In this document: positions 25,098 to 33,854 of the stretch, piece after piece | Position numbering within the stretch: the first letter of the stretch is position 1 | Layout of the letters: each line of letters opens with the position of its first letter | Assembly (NCBI GenBank): GCA_964618455.1 | Contig: CAZUAQ010000023.1 | Location: 17,312-81,311, forward strand | Reading direction: 5' to 3' | Source of the DNA: CAZUAQ01 sp964618455 | GTDB taxonomy: Bacteria > Planctomycetota > Phycisphaerae > UBA1845 > PWPN01 | Length of the DNA: 64,000 bases | Program-made: the position numbers and the translations under genes | Notes under the pieces: generated by a model | Told to the model about the DNA's origin: nothing | Seen by the model: the letters and a program-made list of their open reading frames with translations, nothing else | The model's database searches: none

Positions 25098-26114
25098 TCA
25101 CTCCAGACCGACCAGCGCCTGTTCCTTGCCCCGGTTGAAGACGGACGGGGGATCCCTCTGCAGGTCGATTTCTCCCTTCACACCGCGCTTCAACGCGAGC
25201 CCCAGGTTGGCCAGTTTGGTCTCCCAGGGAGCTTCCTCGATTTCTTCTCCAATGGCCGAGCCCCAGAGGATCGAGGCCCCCTGACGACGCAGGAGCTTGA
25301 TGTGCGTCTCGTCCTGGCGTTCACGCCCACCGTAGTTGAGCACGGTGATGCCCGTAATGTGGCGCCAATACGGTTGCTCGCTGATTTCCCGCGCGATCCG
25401 CACCCCCGCCTGGGCATCGTCCGTGGTAAACGGCTGCCCTGCCTCAGGGGGAGCATTGACGCGCACGCCGAAAATGCGAATCCATCCGGAATCGGAATCC
25501 ACTTGCTCGTACAGCTCGGGCAGGCGAACGCCGTCGCGATCCACCGCAACGAAACGATACTGCCCCCTCATGTTTTTAAAATGAATCATCGCCACGGGGC
25601 GGCGATACTCCGCATCGATGCCGATCACGCCGTCCTGGCCGGTGACCACGCTCCGAATCTCGCGTACCCACCCGCTGGCGGCAAGCGCGTCGTGAACTTG
25701 CCTGGCGATGGGATCCTCGGGCTCGGCATGCCCCGGCTCGTCATCCGTCGTATCGGCAGCGCCCTCCACACCTTCATCGGGAGCTTCTGCAGCGCCGCCC
25801 TCCGAAGATGCGTCCTTGACAGATTCAAGTGGTGACGATGCGGCCACGAGGATGCGCGGCGCCCACTCTTCCTCCACGACCCACTCCGGCGGATCCAGCA
25901 GCACGATCTTGTAGCCCTCGGGGGTCAGTTCGGGACGCGCATAGACATGCTGCTTCAGTTCCTCGAGCCCCATCAGCACACCGCACAGGACAATCAGTAC
26001 GCCCCCCAACGCCGCCAGAGGACGAAAAGCCACGAGCAGTTCATGCACACGCCGGGCGTCCATGCCGCCGGCCATCGACGCCTTCTTCTTCTTGGATGAT
26101 CGACGTTTACTCAA
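25098..26114 (-). CDS. ftsQ: FtsQ-like divisome protein (divergent)
   Basis: A 338-residue single-span membrane protein in the position of ftsQ after ddl. It has a Lys/Arg-rich cytoplasmic N-terminus (1-30), one membrane span (about 31-50), then a periplasmic region interrupted by an acidic, alanine-rich linker (about 100-135). A C-terminal beta domain follows, with 'RRPVAMIHFKNMRGQYRFVAVDRDGVRLPE' and 'LANLGLALKRGVKGEIDLQRDP', which resembles the FtsQ beta domain ('LVD..G..LP' and the final 'IDLR'). FtsQ bridges FtsL/FtsB to the divisome. The start is TTG 26114 with GGGAG eight bases upstream. Assignment rests on topology and synteny more than on sequence identity. Confidence 0.7.
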   Translation of the reverse strand: MSKRRSSKKKKASMAGGMDARRVHELLVAFRPLAALGGVLIVLCGVLMGLEELKQHVYARPELTPEGYKIVLLDPPEWVVEEEWAPRILVAASSPLESVKDASSEGGAAEAPDEGVEGAADTTDDEPGHAEPEDPIARQVHDALAASGWVREIRSVVTGQDGVIGIDAEYRRPVAMIHFKNMRGQYRFVAVDRDGVRLPELYEQVDSDSGWIRIFGVRVNAPPEAGQPFTTDDAQAGVRIAREISEQPYWRHITGITVLNYGGRERQDETHIKLLRRQGASILWGSAIGEEIEEAPWETKLANLGLALKRGVKGEIDLQRDPPSVFNRGKEQALVGLE

Positions 26115-26279
26115 GCGAGGACTCCCATGGGTCTCGGTATCGTCGCGATCCGCGCGCGCACCGAAGCATCACGCCCTCCCCTGTCATTTGAAACGAAGGA
26201 GGCAGTGATGCCGACTCATTTCCACTTATGTTACCCGAGACGCCGCCATGTTCACGTCCGGCCCACTTCCGGACCACGC

Positions 26280-27245
26280 TCAACCGCGGCGTTCCCATGC
26301 CGACACGATCATCCGTCGGCACAACTCGGCAAAATCCACACCCGCCCGCGCTGCCGCCTTCGGCAGGAGCGAGTGATCCGTGAAACCCGGGATCGTGTTC
26401 ACTTCGAGGGCATAGGGCTCCCACGTTCCCTCGCGCACCATCCAGTCCACGCGCGAGAAATCCCGGCACCCCAGCGCCTGATGCGCTTGCACGCTGAGAT
26501 CCTGCATCCGTTGCAGGCAGGCGGCGGGGACATCCGTCTCGAACACGTATTGCGTATCGTCGTCCAGGTACTTGGCCTGGTAATCGTAGAAGGTGCGATT
26601 CGTGCGGATTTCGATGACGGGCAGGGCCTGGTCGTTCAGGATGCCGACCGTCAGTTCGCGCCCCGGAATAAACTCCTCCACGAGACACTGCTTCTCTTTC
26701 TCGACCAGCTGTTTCATGGAGGCGGCGATTGCATCCTGGGTACGACAGATGAAGCAATCGACACTGCTTCCCCCGCCCAGCGTCTTGACTACCGCCGGGG
26801 CGGACCAGAATTCCCGCATTTTCTCGAGGCTGTCCCGATCGACCAGATCGAAACGCGGTGTGGGAATGCCCGCGTGCACGAAGCACTGCTTGCTCTCGAA
26901 CTTGTCCATGGCCCGCGCCGATGCGAGCGCATCGGAACCGGTATACGGGATGCCCCGCTCCTCGAGAATGTGCTGAACCGTTCCGTCTTCGCCGAACGCG
27001 CCGTGCAACGCGATGAAGACCACGTCTACCGGCTCATCCAGGGCCTCGAGTCGATCGGGGGCGATGTCGGCCACGTGAACGTCGTAATCGAGACCGCGCA
27101 GGGCCTCCGCCACGGCTGAGCCGCTCTTGAGGCTGACCTCACGCTCGCTGCTCGGCCCGCCGCTCAGCACGGTGATTTTCAACTTCGATGGCGCGTTCGT
27201 CACGTTGACCTCATCGAGGGACGATCGCGATGCGAGACTCGTCAT
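26280..27245 (-). CDS. ddl: D-alanine-D-alanine ligase
   Basis: An ATP-grasp ligase of 321 residues that makes D-Ala-D-Ala, which MurF adds to the peptidoglycan precursor. Recognisable elements are 'VLSGGPSSEREVSLKSG', 'ALHGAFGEDGTVQHILEERGIPYTGSDALASA', the ATP-grasp lysines around 'PAVVKTLGGGSSVD', 'LVEEFIPGRELTVGIL' and the metal-binding 'YALEVNTIPGFTDHSLLPKAA'. The length fits the family. AGGGAG lies eight bases before the ATG at 27245; the frame is open further upstream but overlaps murB. Its place after murB matches a classic dcw order. Confidence 0.96.
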   Translation of the reverse strand: MTSLASRSSLDEVNVTNAPSKLKITVLSGGPSSEREVSLKSGSAVAEALRGLDYDVHVADIAPDRLEALDEPVDVVFIALHGAFGEDGTVQHILEERGIPYTGSDALASARAMDKFESKQCFVHAGIPTPRFDLVDRDSLEKMREFWSAPAVVKTLGGGSSVDCFICRTQDAIAASMKQLVEKEKQCLVEEFIPGRELTVGILNDQALPVIEIRTNRTFYDYQAKYLDDDTQYVFETDVPAACLQRMQDLSVQAHQALGCRDFSRVDWMVREGTWEPYALEVNTIPGFTDHSLLPKAAARAGVDFAELCRRMIVSAWERRG

Positions 27246-27331
27246 GATGCAACTCCCTTTGCCTGTGAGTGAACTTCTCGACGGTGCCTCCGGCAATCCG
27301 TTCCGCGCGATTCGTCGCGCGAGCCCCTCCA

Positions 27332-28291
27332 TTACCCGGGGGAAGACGCCTCTTCCAGCGTTTTCGAGTAGCGATGGCCCCACACCTCGACCTCCAGTTC
27401 CAGCTCGACGCTGAACTGCTGGGCCACTTCGCGGCGAATCGTCCCGATCAGGTCCAGGACGTCCCGGGCGGTACCGCCTTCCTTGACCACGATGAAGTTG
27501 GCGTGCTTCGCGGAGACCGACGCCCCGCCCACCGTGTGACCTTTCAATCCGGCGGCATCGATCAACCGGCCGGCGCTGTCGTTCCGGGGATTCTTGAAAA
27601 TGCATCCGGCACTGTAATCGGCCAGTGGCTGCGATTGTTTCTTGTAGTTCCAGATCTCCATGTAGCGGCGGTACAGCCGCTCGGAATCGTCCCGGCGGAG
27701 ACGAAGCGTCGCCTCGCACACGATCTTGCCCGCAAGGTCCGTCCGGCGATACATGAACCCGACCTGCGCATGCGTCAGCGTCTCGAGTTCGCCGGCTTCA
27801 TCCACCACGGTCACCGTCTCGACAACGTCGGCGATCTCGCCATAACGCCCGCCCGCGTTCATGCGGATGATGCCGCCGAGGGTGCCGGGAATTCCCGCCA
27901 TCACCTCCAGACCGGCCCAGCCGGCGCGGACCGTGTCGAGCGTGAGCCGGTACATGTCCATGCCACCGCCGACACGCAGAGTGATTTCCTCCGCCTTGGC
28001 GGTACTCTCGGGCCAGTGGACCTGCCGAAAGGACGGATGATGCAGCCGGACGACCAGACCGGGCACCCCTTCGTCACTGACCAGCAGGTTTGCCCCCAAC
28101 CCGAGCAGCCGGAGGGGAATATCATTCTCCCGCGCGCGGCGAACCAACGTGCAGAGTTGATCGCGGTCGTTCGGCTTCGCAAACCAGCGCGCCGGTCCCC
28201 CCAGACCGAACCAGGTGTGCCGCGACAGCGGTTCCTGCTCGGTGACGAGGCCCGACATGTCTTCGAAGGTGAGCATTCGCGCTCGTGTCAT
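27332..28291 (-). CDS. murB: UDP-N-acetylenolpyruvoylglucosamine reductase
   Basis: This FAD enzyme reduces UDP-GlcNAc-enolpyruvate to UDP-MurNAc with NADPH. In 319 residues it shows the FAD-binding 'LRLLGLGANLLVSDEG' and 'MAGIPGTLGGIIRMNAGGRYGEI', Arg182 in 'YRRTDL', and 'SAGCIFKNP...AGRLIDAAGLKG' with 'VSAKHANFIV'. The position that is a catalytic Ser in most MurB is Cys230 here. It is the short, type II-like form. The start at 28291 agrees with homologue length, although AAAGG is very close to the ATG; ATG 28276 is another option. It lies 34 bases after murC. Confidence 0.95.
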   Translation of the reverse strand: MTRARMLTFEDMSGLVTEQEPLSRHTWFGLGGPARWFAKPNDRDQLCTLVRRARENDIPLRLLGLGANLLVSDEGVPGLVVRLHHPSFRQVHWPESTAKAEEITLRVGGGMDMYRLTLDTVRAGWAGLEVMAGIPGTLGGIIRMNAGGRYGEIADVVETVTVVDEAGELETLTHAQVGFMYRRTDLAGKIVCEATLRLRRDDSERLYRRYMEIWNYKKQSQPLADYSAGCIFKNPRNDSAGRLIDAAGLKGHTVGGASVSAKHANFIVVKEGGTARDVLDLIGTIRREVAQQFSVELELEVEVWGHRYSKTLEEASSPG

Positions 28292-28325
28292 CCTTTCGTT
28301 GCCGTCATGATGATCGTACCGGGGC

Positions 28326-29849
28326 TCAGTCGTCCAGTTCCACCAGTGAGACCACGTTCGCCTGGGCATCGTCGCGGGTGCGTTTCAGACAATCCAGCAG
28401 TTGATCCGCCACCCGGTAGACATCGCCGGCGCCCATGGTGACGACCAGGTCGCCTTCCTTCACCTCGCCGCACAGGTCGGTGGCGATCTGCGCGAAGCTC
28501 TTTTCGTGGCGCGCGTCACCACCGTTGAGATGGATCCGCTCCACCAGGTCGGTGGCATCGATTTCATCGCGTTCACTCTCGCTGTCGCGCACGAAGTAGA
28601 TGTCCGGCACGATCACCACATCGGCGGAACCGAAACTGCGTGCAAAATCGTTCAACAGGAAGCGCGTCCGCGAATGCTGGTGCGGCTGGAACACGACGTA
28701 CATCTTGCGGGGCGAGTAGTAATCCCGGGCCGCCCGCAGGGTGACCTGGATCTCCGTGGGGTGGTGGCCGTAGTCGTCCACGACGGTCACCCCCGCCACC
28801 CTGCCACGCAGGGTCATGCGCCGGTGGGCGCCCTGGAAAGTACTCAGGAACTCTGCCGCGCGGGACGCTTCGACACCGCAATGGCGACACAGGGCAAACG
28901 CCGCAAGGGCATCGGCCACCATGTGTCTGCCGGGAATGCTCAAACGAATCTGAGCCACGTCCCGCCCTTCGCGGATCACCTTGAAGTGCGAGCAGCCGTT
29001 CTCGATCGCGAGAATCTCCGCCTTCCAGTCCGCCTCGTCATGAAAGCCGAACGTCTCCACGTTGCAGGAGACGCCCTCGATGGCGCGCATCGCGTTCCGA
29101 TCCTCGCCGTTGACGACCAGCAGGCCATCGGCCGGAACCAAGGCGGCGAACGCCGCGAAAGATTCGATGATGGCGTCCAGATCCGCGTAGCAGTCCAGGT
29201 GATCTTCTTCAATATTGAGGATGGTGGCGAACTTCGGTCGCAGGTTCAGGAATGAGCGATCGAACTCGCACGACTCGACGACGAAATGATCGCCGTCCCC
29301 GACGCCCGAGCTTCCCCCAAGCTGGTTCACACTCGCCCCGATGACGTACGAGGGGTCGAGCCCCGCTTCGCGCAGGACGTAGGAGACCATGGCCGAGGTC
29401 GTGCTCTTGCCGTGCGTACCGGCCACCGCCACGCCTGCCCGCCGCGACATGAGCAGTCCGAGCAGTTCGGAATACCGGATGATCTCCAGGCCGCGATCGC
29501 GCGCCGCCACCAGTTCAGGATTCGATGCCTTGATGGCCGCCGAGTGAACCACCAGGTCGCAGGCCTCCGGAAGGTTGGCGGCCCGCTGGCCGACGTGAAC
29601 CGTCGCGCCCTGCTCCTTCAGCCGCATGAGGGTCCCGTTGTCCGCACGATCCGAGCCCGAGACGACCGCACCCCCGTGCATCAGCAAAGCGGCGGCGCCC
29701 CGCATCCCGCATCCGCCGATACCGACCATGTGAATGTGGCGCCCCAGCGGCGACCAGGTCGGTGCGTTCTGCCCCACGGAGGGTAAGGACGAACCGTTCA
29801 CCGCACCCGTGCCTCGGCTTGCATTGCGCGTCCCTGCGCCTTGGATCAT
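28326..29849 (-). CDS. murC: UDP-N-acetylmuramate-L-alanine ligase
   Basis: The first amino-acid-adding Mur ligase (507 residues) joins L-Ala to UDP-MurNAc. Visible motifs are 'HMVGIGGCGMRGAAALL' for UDP binding, the P-loop 'GTHGKSTTSAM', 'EDHLDCY', the ligase motif 'VDDYGHHPTEI' and 'FQPHQHSRTR'. A polar N-terminal extension of about 35 residues precedes the fold. AGGA seven bases before ATG 29849 supports this start. A 344-base gap separates it from murG and holds a likely internal promoter, so murC-murB-ddl-ftsQ may be expressed as a subunit of the cluster. Confidence 0.97.
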   Translation of the reverse strand: MIQGAGTRNASRGTGAVNGSSLPSVGQNAPTWSPLGRHIHMVGIGGCGMRGAAALLMHGGAVVSGSDRADNGTLMRLKEQGATVHVGQRAANLPEACDLVVHSAAIKASNPELVAARDRGLEIIRYSELLGLLMSRRAGVAVAGTHGKSTTSAMVSYVLREAGLDPSYVIGASVNQLGGSSGVGDGDHFVVESCEFDRSFLNLRPKFATILNIEEDHLDCYADLDAIIESFAAFAALVPADGLLVVNGEDRNAMRAIEGVSCNVETFGFHDEADWKAEILAIENGCSHFKVIREGRDVAQIRLSIPGRHMVADALAAFALCRHCGVEASRAAEFLSTFQGAHRRMTLRGRVAGVTVVDDYGHHPTEIQVTLRAARDYYSPRKMYVVFQPHQHSRTRFLLNDFARSFGSADVVIVPDIYFVRDSESERDEIDATDLVERIHLNGGDARHEKSFAQIATDLCGEVKEGDLVVTMGAGDVYRVADQLLDCLKRTRDDAQANVVSLVELDD

Positions 29850-29905
29850 GGAGCATTCCTTTCCTGACGAGAAACCGGAACACCGCAATGGCGGAATCGC
29901 CGAGT

Positions 29906-29990
29906 CTTCCGGGGAGTGGCCTGACTGAAGTTCACTATTTTAACAGGTCGTACGTTGCAATCCAAGATGCGTTTTGCAGCTTCCGGGGAG
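29906..29990. repeat. direct repeat CTTCCGGGGAG x2 flanking a promoter
   Basis: Exact 11-base copies lie at 29906-29916 and 29980-29990, 74 bases (about seven helical turns) apart, bracketing the putative murC promoter at 29937-29965. The rest of the 29850-30193 spacer holds no gene that I can support. The arrangement suits a pair of operator sites but could be chance. Confidence 0.4.
29937..29965 (-). promoter_or_regulatory. putative internal dcw promoter upstream of murC
   Basis: Read on the minus strand, TTGGAT (29965-29960) and TAAAAT (29942-29937) are separated by 17 bases. The -10 matches consensus at 5 of 6 positions, the -35 at 3 of 6. Transcription would start near 29930, leaving about 80 leader bases before murC. 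It sits in one of the few long gaps of the cluster. Confidence 0.45.
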
Positions 29991-30193
29991 ATCGGATCGC
30001 GTCGCGACGAGGAGATCATGAGCAGCCCGGTACACCCGGTTCGACGCCCCAAAGTCCCCGGTACCGAAACCGCGACACAGGCGTCACCGCACAATGACTC
30101 TGTATCGGGTGTTTCTTCCATTTTCCTTGAAGGCGACCGATGGACCATGATGCCGAGTGCCACCTGTGACTTCCTGATGGCGTACCGCGAAAA

Positions 30194-31354
30194 TCAGCCT
30201 GCCAGCCGGACGAAACGTGCCACGTCCCAGCCCGCCGATTCCGCCAGCCTTCCCGCGATCTGCCGGGCAGCTTTGGGTCGGCCCATCCGCAGCGAAGACT
30301 CTTTCATTCTGCCTCGAAGCTCGCCTTGCGTCATCAGTTTATTCAGCAAAGGCCTCAGCGCGGTTGCATTGGAGGCGGCATCCTTCGTATCGCGCATCAT
30401 CAGTGCCGCGCCTCCATCCACGAGTTGCTGCCCGTTGTGACGTTGATGCTCGTCGCGGTGATAGGGGTACGGCAGCAGAATGGCGGGGATACCCGTGGAC
30501 GTGATCTCCGCCAGGCTCGATGCGCCCGCGCGTGCCACAATCAGATCCGAGGCGCTCATGGCCTCCGGCATGCGATCTGTGAAGGTCAAGACGCGGGCGG
30601 GAAGACCCGCTTCGGCATAGCAGCGTTCGACGCGTTGGCGATCATCCTTGCCGCTGAGGTGCAGGACCTGCCATTCGGTCCGGGCGATCTCCTCCGCCAG
30701 AAGCATCAGCGCTTCGTTGATGGTTCGCGCCCCCTGGGAGGCACCGGTCACGAGCAGTGTCGGCCGATCGGATTCGAGATCGAACGATCGCAGCGTGTCG
30801 GCACGCTCGGCGGGGCTGCGCGGTCGAAACCCCTCGCGCACCGGGCAGCCCATCACCCACACGGGAGCAGAGGGCGGAAAGTATGTACGGGTGATGTCCC
30901 ACTGGGCGAAAATACCGGTCAGGCGTGGCCGGGCGGCGAAGTGGCGGTTCGCACGTCCCGGAACGGCGTCGGGGTTCAACAGGAACGCCGGGATTCGCAG
31001 GCGCAACGCCGCCTCCACGGGCGGGCCCGAGGCATAACCGCCCGCGCCGACCACCACGGCCGGTGGCCGTCGGCGAAAGGCCTGCATGCATTCGGTCACG
31101 GAGCGTCGCCAATGATACAGAAAACCGGCCCACTGCCACGGGCGCGTCGAGAAGGGCCGGACGCTCAGCGGGTGCGATTCCACCCGCATTTTGCCGAGTA
31201 CCTCCCCGTCGATCGGGCGCGACGTGCAGAAGAAGGTGACGTCCATCGGGCGATCGAAACCGCGCAGCTGATCCACCACGCTCAGCGCGGGGTAGAGGTG
31301 CCCGCCCGTACCTCCTCCGGCAAACACGAACCAGGGTGTGTGGTCACTCGACAT
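30194..31354 (-). CDS. murG: UDP-N-acetylglucosamine-N-acetylmuramyl-(pentapeptide) pyrophosphoryl-undecaprenol N-acetylglucosamine transferase
   Basis: This peripheral membrane glycosyltransferase (386 residues) adds GlcNAc to lipid I to form lipid II. It has the N-terminal 'FAGGGTGGHLYPALSV', 'VGAGGYASGPPVEAA', and the donor-site region 'LLVTGASQGARTINEAL' with 'IVARAGASSLAEITSTGIPAILLPYP', all classic MurG signatures of the GT-B fold. Start ATG 31354 overlaps the end of ftsW by 11 bases and has GGAAG upstream, so translation is likely coupled. The downstream gap to murC is the longest break in the second half of the cluster. Confidence 0.97.
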   Translation of the reverse strand: MSSDHTPWFVFAGGGTGGHLYPALSVVDQLRGFDRPMDVTFFCTSRPIDGEVLGKMRVESHPLSVRPFSTRPWQWAGFLYHWRRSVTECMQAFRRRPPAVVVGAGGYASGPPVEAALRLRIPAFLLNPDAVPGRANRHFAARPRLTGIFAQWDITRTYFPPSAPVWVMGCPVREGFRPRSPAERADTLRSFDLESDRPTLLVTGASQGARTINEALMLLAEEIARTEWQVLHLSGKDDRQRVERCYAEAGLPARVLTFTDRMPEAMSASDLIVARAGASSLAEITSTGIPAILLPYPYHRDEHQRHNGQQLVDGGAALMMRDTKDAASNATALRPLLNKLMTQGELRGRMKESSLRMGRPKAARQIAGRLAESAGWDVARFVRLAG

Positions 31355-32612
31355 CGATCGCTTCCCGCTGCCGGGCGCGCTCGTCGGCACGCAGGGTCCC
31401 CGCCAGAATGCCCACCATCGCCCCGAGGCAGATCGTTCCTGACCCCCCCGCCGAGACCAGCGGCAGAGAAATACCCTTGGTCGGCACGGAGACGGTCACT
31501 ACCGCGATGTTCATAGCCGCCTGGAGCCCGATCGTCATGGCCAACCCCATGGCGAGCAAGCGGCCGGTCGGATTCTTACAGAAACAAACGATGCGATGGG
31601 CGTTCCACAGAAACGCGATGAACAGCGCGATCACCGCCATCGCGCCGACGGCCCCCAGTTCCTCGCAGATGACGGCGAAGATGAAATCGTTGTGCGCCTC
31701 GGGGAGGTATTGTTTGACAATGCCCTGCCCGAGCCCGCGGCCCCACCATCCCCCGCCGGCAATGGTGCACAGCGACTGGATGGCCTGGTAGCCCGTGCGA
31801 TCAGGATCGGCCCAGATGTTCTGAAAAGTCGTCAGTCGTTCCATGCGATGCGGCTTGCTGATCAGCAGGTAGGCGAACGCCGCCGCCGCGGGGATGACCG
31901 GCAGGATGAGGTGCAGCCAACGCGCTCCGGCCATCATCAACATGATGCCCGCGACCGCAGCCATCAGGGCGGCAGTGCCGTAATCCTCCAGCCCGACCAA
32001 ACCGATCACCAGCCCGGAGACACCGACGGCGGACAGGAACCCTCGCCACTCGCGGATGTTGACCAGTTTCGTCATCCACACGGCCAGAAAAATGGGCATC
32101 GCCAGCTTGGCCACCTCGGAGGATTGCAGCCGCAGCCCGGACGCGGCGGAACCGATATGAATCCAGCGACGGGCGCCCTTCACCTCGACCCCGACCCCCG
32201 GCACGAACACGAGCAATAACAGCACAATCGCCAGAGCCAGAAGCCCGATGGCAAGTACGCCTCGCTTGGCGGACCACAGGCGGTACGACAGCCGCGTGCT
32301 GACGAGCATCGCCACGAGCCCGCCGATCACGAAGAGCAACTGCCTCGACCATTGCGAAATGACCGGCCACATGGCGATGGCTTCGTCACTCGGGACGCGC
32401 GAACGGGCGGAGAACGTCATCACCGCCCCGATGGCCATGAGCCCGGTCGCCAGGGAGACCAGCGACGCCGCCAGCGCGCGGCCGCGCGTCCAGAACAGGG
32501 ACGGATCCACCGATTCCTGGACATGCAGATCCGGCTCTCGTACGGCGATGCTCACGCGCAGCGCACTCCTTTCGTTCAAAAAGCTCTCTTTCGTTGTATC
32601 GGCCCGACGCAT
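31344..32612 (-). CDS. ftsW: FtsW-type SEDS peptidoglycan polymerase
   Basis: SEDS family glycosyltransferase (422 residues) that polymerises lipid II at the septum together with the class B PBP encoded upstream. About ten membrane spans are visible. Family motifs are 'GARRWIHIGSAASGLRLQSSEVAKLAMPIFLA', 'GYQAIQSLCTIAGGGWWGRGLGQGIVKQYLPEAHNDFIFAVICEELG' and 'PTKGISLPLVSAGGSG'. Its place beside mraY and murG favours FtsW over RodA. ATG 32612 gives a 40-residue cytoplasmic tail; GTG 32555, with GGAG ten bases upstream, is an alternative start. murD, usually between mraY and ftsW, is absent. Confidence 0.95.
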   Translation of the reverse strand: MRRADTTKESFLNERSALRVSIAVREPDLHVQESVDPSLFWTRGRALAASLVSLATGLMAIGAVMTFSARSRVPSDEAIAMWPVISQWSRQLLFVIGGLVAMLVSTRLSYRLWSAKRGVLAIGLLALAIVLLLLVFVPGVGVEVKGARRWIHIGSAASGLRLQSSEVAKLAMPIFLAVWMTKLVNIREWRGFLSAVGVSGLVIGLVGLEDYGTAALMAAVAGIMLMMAGARWLHLILPVIPAAAAFAYLLISKPHRMERLTTFQNIWADPDRTGYQAIQSLCTIAGGGWWGRGLGQGIVKQYLPEAHNDFIFAVICEELGAVGAMAVIALFIAFLWNAHRIVCFCKNPTGRLLAMGLAMTIGLQAAMNIAVVTVSVPTKGISLPLVSAGGSGTICLGAMVGILAGTLRADERARQREAIDVE

Positions 32613-32654
32613 CCCAATCGCAGAGCCGAAATCCGCTTCACGCGGCCAACCCCC

Positions 32655-33803
32655 TCAACGCAGCTTCACTGTCGCCAGGGCAATGCCCGCGAAGATCGCC
32701 GCGATCAACCAGAAACGTAACACGGTCTGCGTCTCGGTCCATCCGCCCAGATGGAAATGATGATGGATCGGCGCGACGCGGAAGATCCGCTTGCCTCCGG
32801 ACATCTTGAAGTATCCGACCTGAAGAATCACCGACAGGGCCTCGATCACGAAGACGCCGCCCACGATGAAGAGCATCAGTTCCTGGCGCGTGACGATGGC
32901 GACGTAACCGATGAGCCCGCCCAGGGGCAGCGAACCCGTGTCGCCCATGAATACCGAGGCCGGATGCCCGTTGTACCAGAGAAAGCCGAGACACGCGCCC
33001 ATGATCGCCCCGCAGAGGATCGCCAGTTCGTCGGTCGTCGGGATGTGCGGCAGAAAAAGCGCGTCCGCCCGGGCTTCGTCGCCGGCCAGAAAAGCGAGCA
33101 CCATGAAGGCGAAACTGCACAGCGCCATGCAACCCGAGGCCAGCCCGTCCATCCCGTCGGTCAGGTTCACCGCGTTCGAGGTCCCCGTCGTCACCAGCAC
33201 CGTCACGATCATGAAGGCCCACCACGTGAGGGTGATGCCCGCCTTGTAGAATGGCACGGTCAGCACGCTGAAGGTCGCAACCACTTCGTCGGTGCGCGGC
33301 ATCATCGCCATGTACGGGTTCTGCTGACCGTAGCTGTACACGAACCAGCCGAGCAGCACGCCCAGCCCCACCTGGAACAGGAGCTTTTCGTACATCTTCA
33401 ACCCGTCGCGCGATCCGCCGCGGAGCTTGTTGCTGAGCTTCAACCAATCGTCCCAGCCGCCCAACCCTCCGAGCCAGACCATGCAGAACAGGCCCATGAA
33501 AATGTAGTAATTCGTCAGGTCCGCCAGCATGAGGACGCTGATCGCGATGGCGCCGAGAATCAACACGCCGCCCATGGTCGGAATGCGCCCCCGATCGCCG
33601 GCGATCTCGTTGAGCTGCTTGTGTCCGAATTCCGACTCGTCCCCGATGCCCCGGCGCTTGAGCGCGCGAATCACCCTCGGCCCCGCCAGCACGACGATCG
33701 TGAACGCCATCAGAATGGCGATCGTGCCACGAAAGAGCGTGTCCTTGTAGGCATAAGGGCCCGTCGGGGACCCGTACCAGAGATCAAACAGGTGATAGAG
33801 CAC
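32655..33803 (-). CDS. mraY: phospho-N-acetylmuramoyl-pentapeptide transferase
   Basis: An integral membrane enzyme (382 residues, about ten spans) that transfers phospho-MurNAc-pentapeptide to undecaprenyl phosphate, giving lipid I. It shows 'GRIPTMGGVLIL', the Asp pair in 'GGWDDWLKLSNK', 'TSNAVNLTDGMDGLASG', 'FMGDTGSLPLGGLIG' and the His-rich 'APIHHHFHLGGWTETQTV', all diagnostic of MraY. The length is slightly above the 360-residue average. It lies between murF and ftsW, 51 bases after murF. Confidence 0.97.
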   Translation of the reverse strand: MLYHLFDLWYGSPTGPYAYKDTLFRGTIAILMAFTIVVLAGPRVIRALKRRGIGDESEFGHKQLNEIAGDRGRIPTMGGVLILGAIAISVLMLADLTNYYIFMGLFCMVWLGGLGGWDDWLKLSNKLRGGSRDGLKMYEKLLFQVGLGVLLGWFVYSYGQQNPYMAMMPRTDEVVATFSVLTVPFYKAGITLTWWAFMIVTVLVTTGTSNAVNLTDGMDGLASGCMALCSFAFMVLAFLAGDEARADALFLPHIPTTDELAILCGAIMGACLGFLWYNGHPASVFMGDTGSLPLGGLIGYVAIVTRQELMLFIVGGVFVIEALSVILQVGYFKMSGGKRIFRVAPIHHHFHLGGWTETQTVLRFWLIAAIFAGIALATVKLR

Positions 33804-33854
33804 GTCCGCCTTTCATCCCGAATGCGTGATTCCTCTCGCCTCTCCGCGGGCGAG

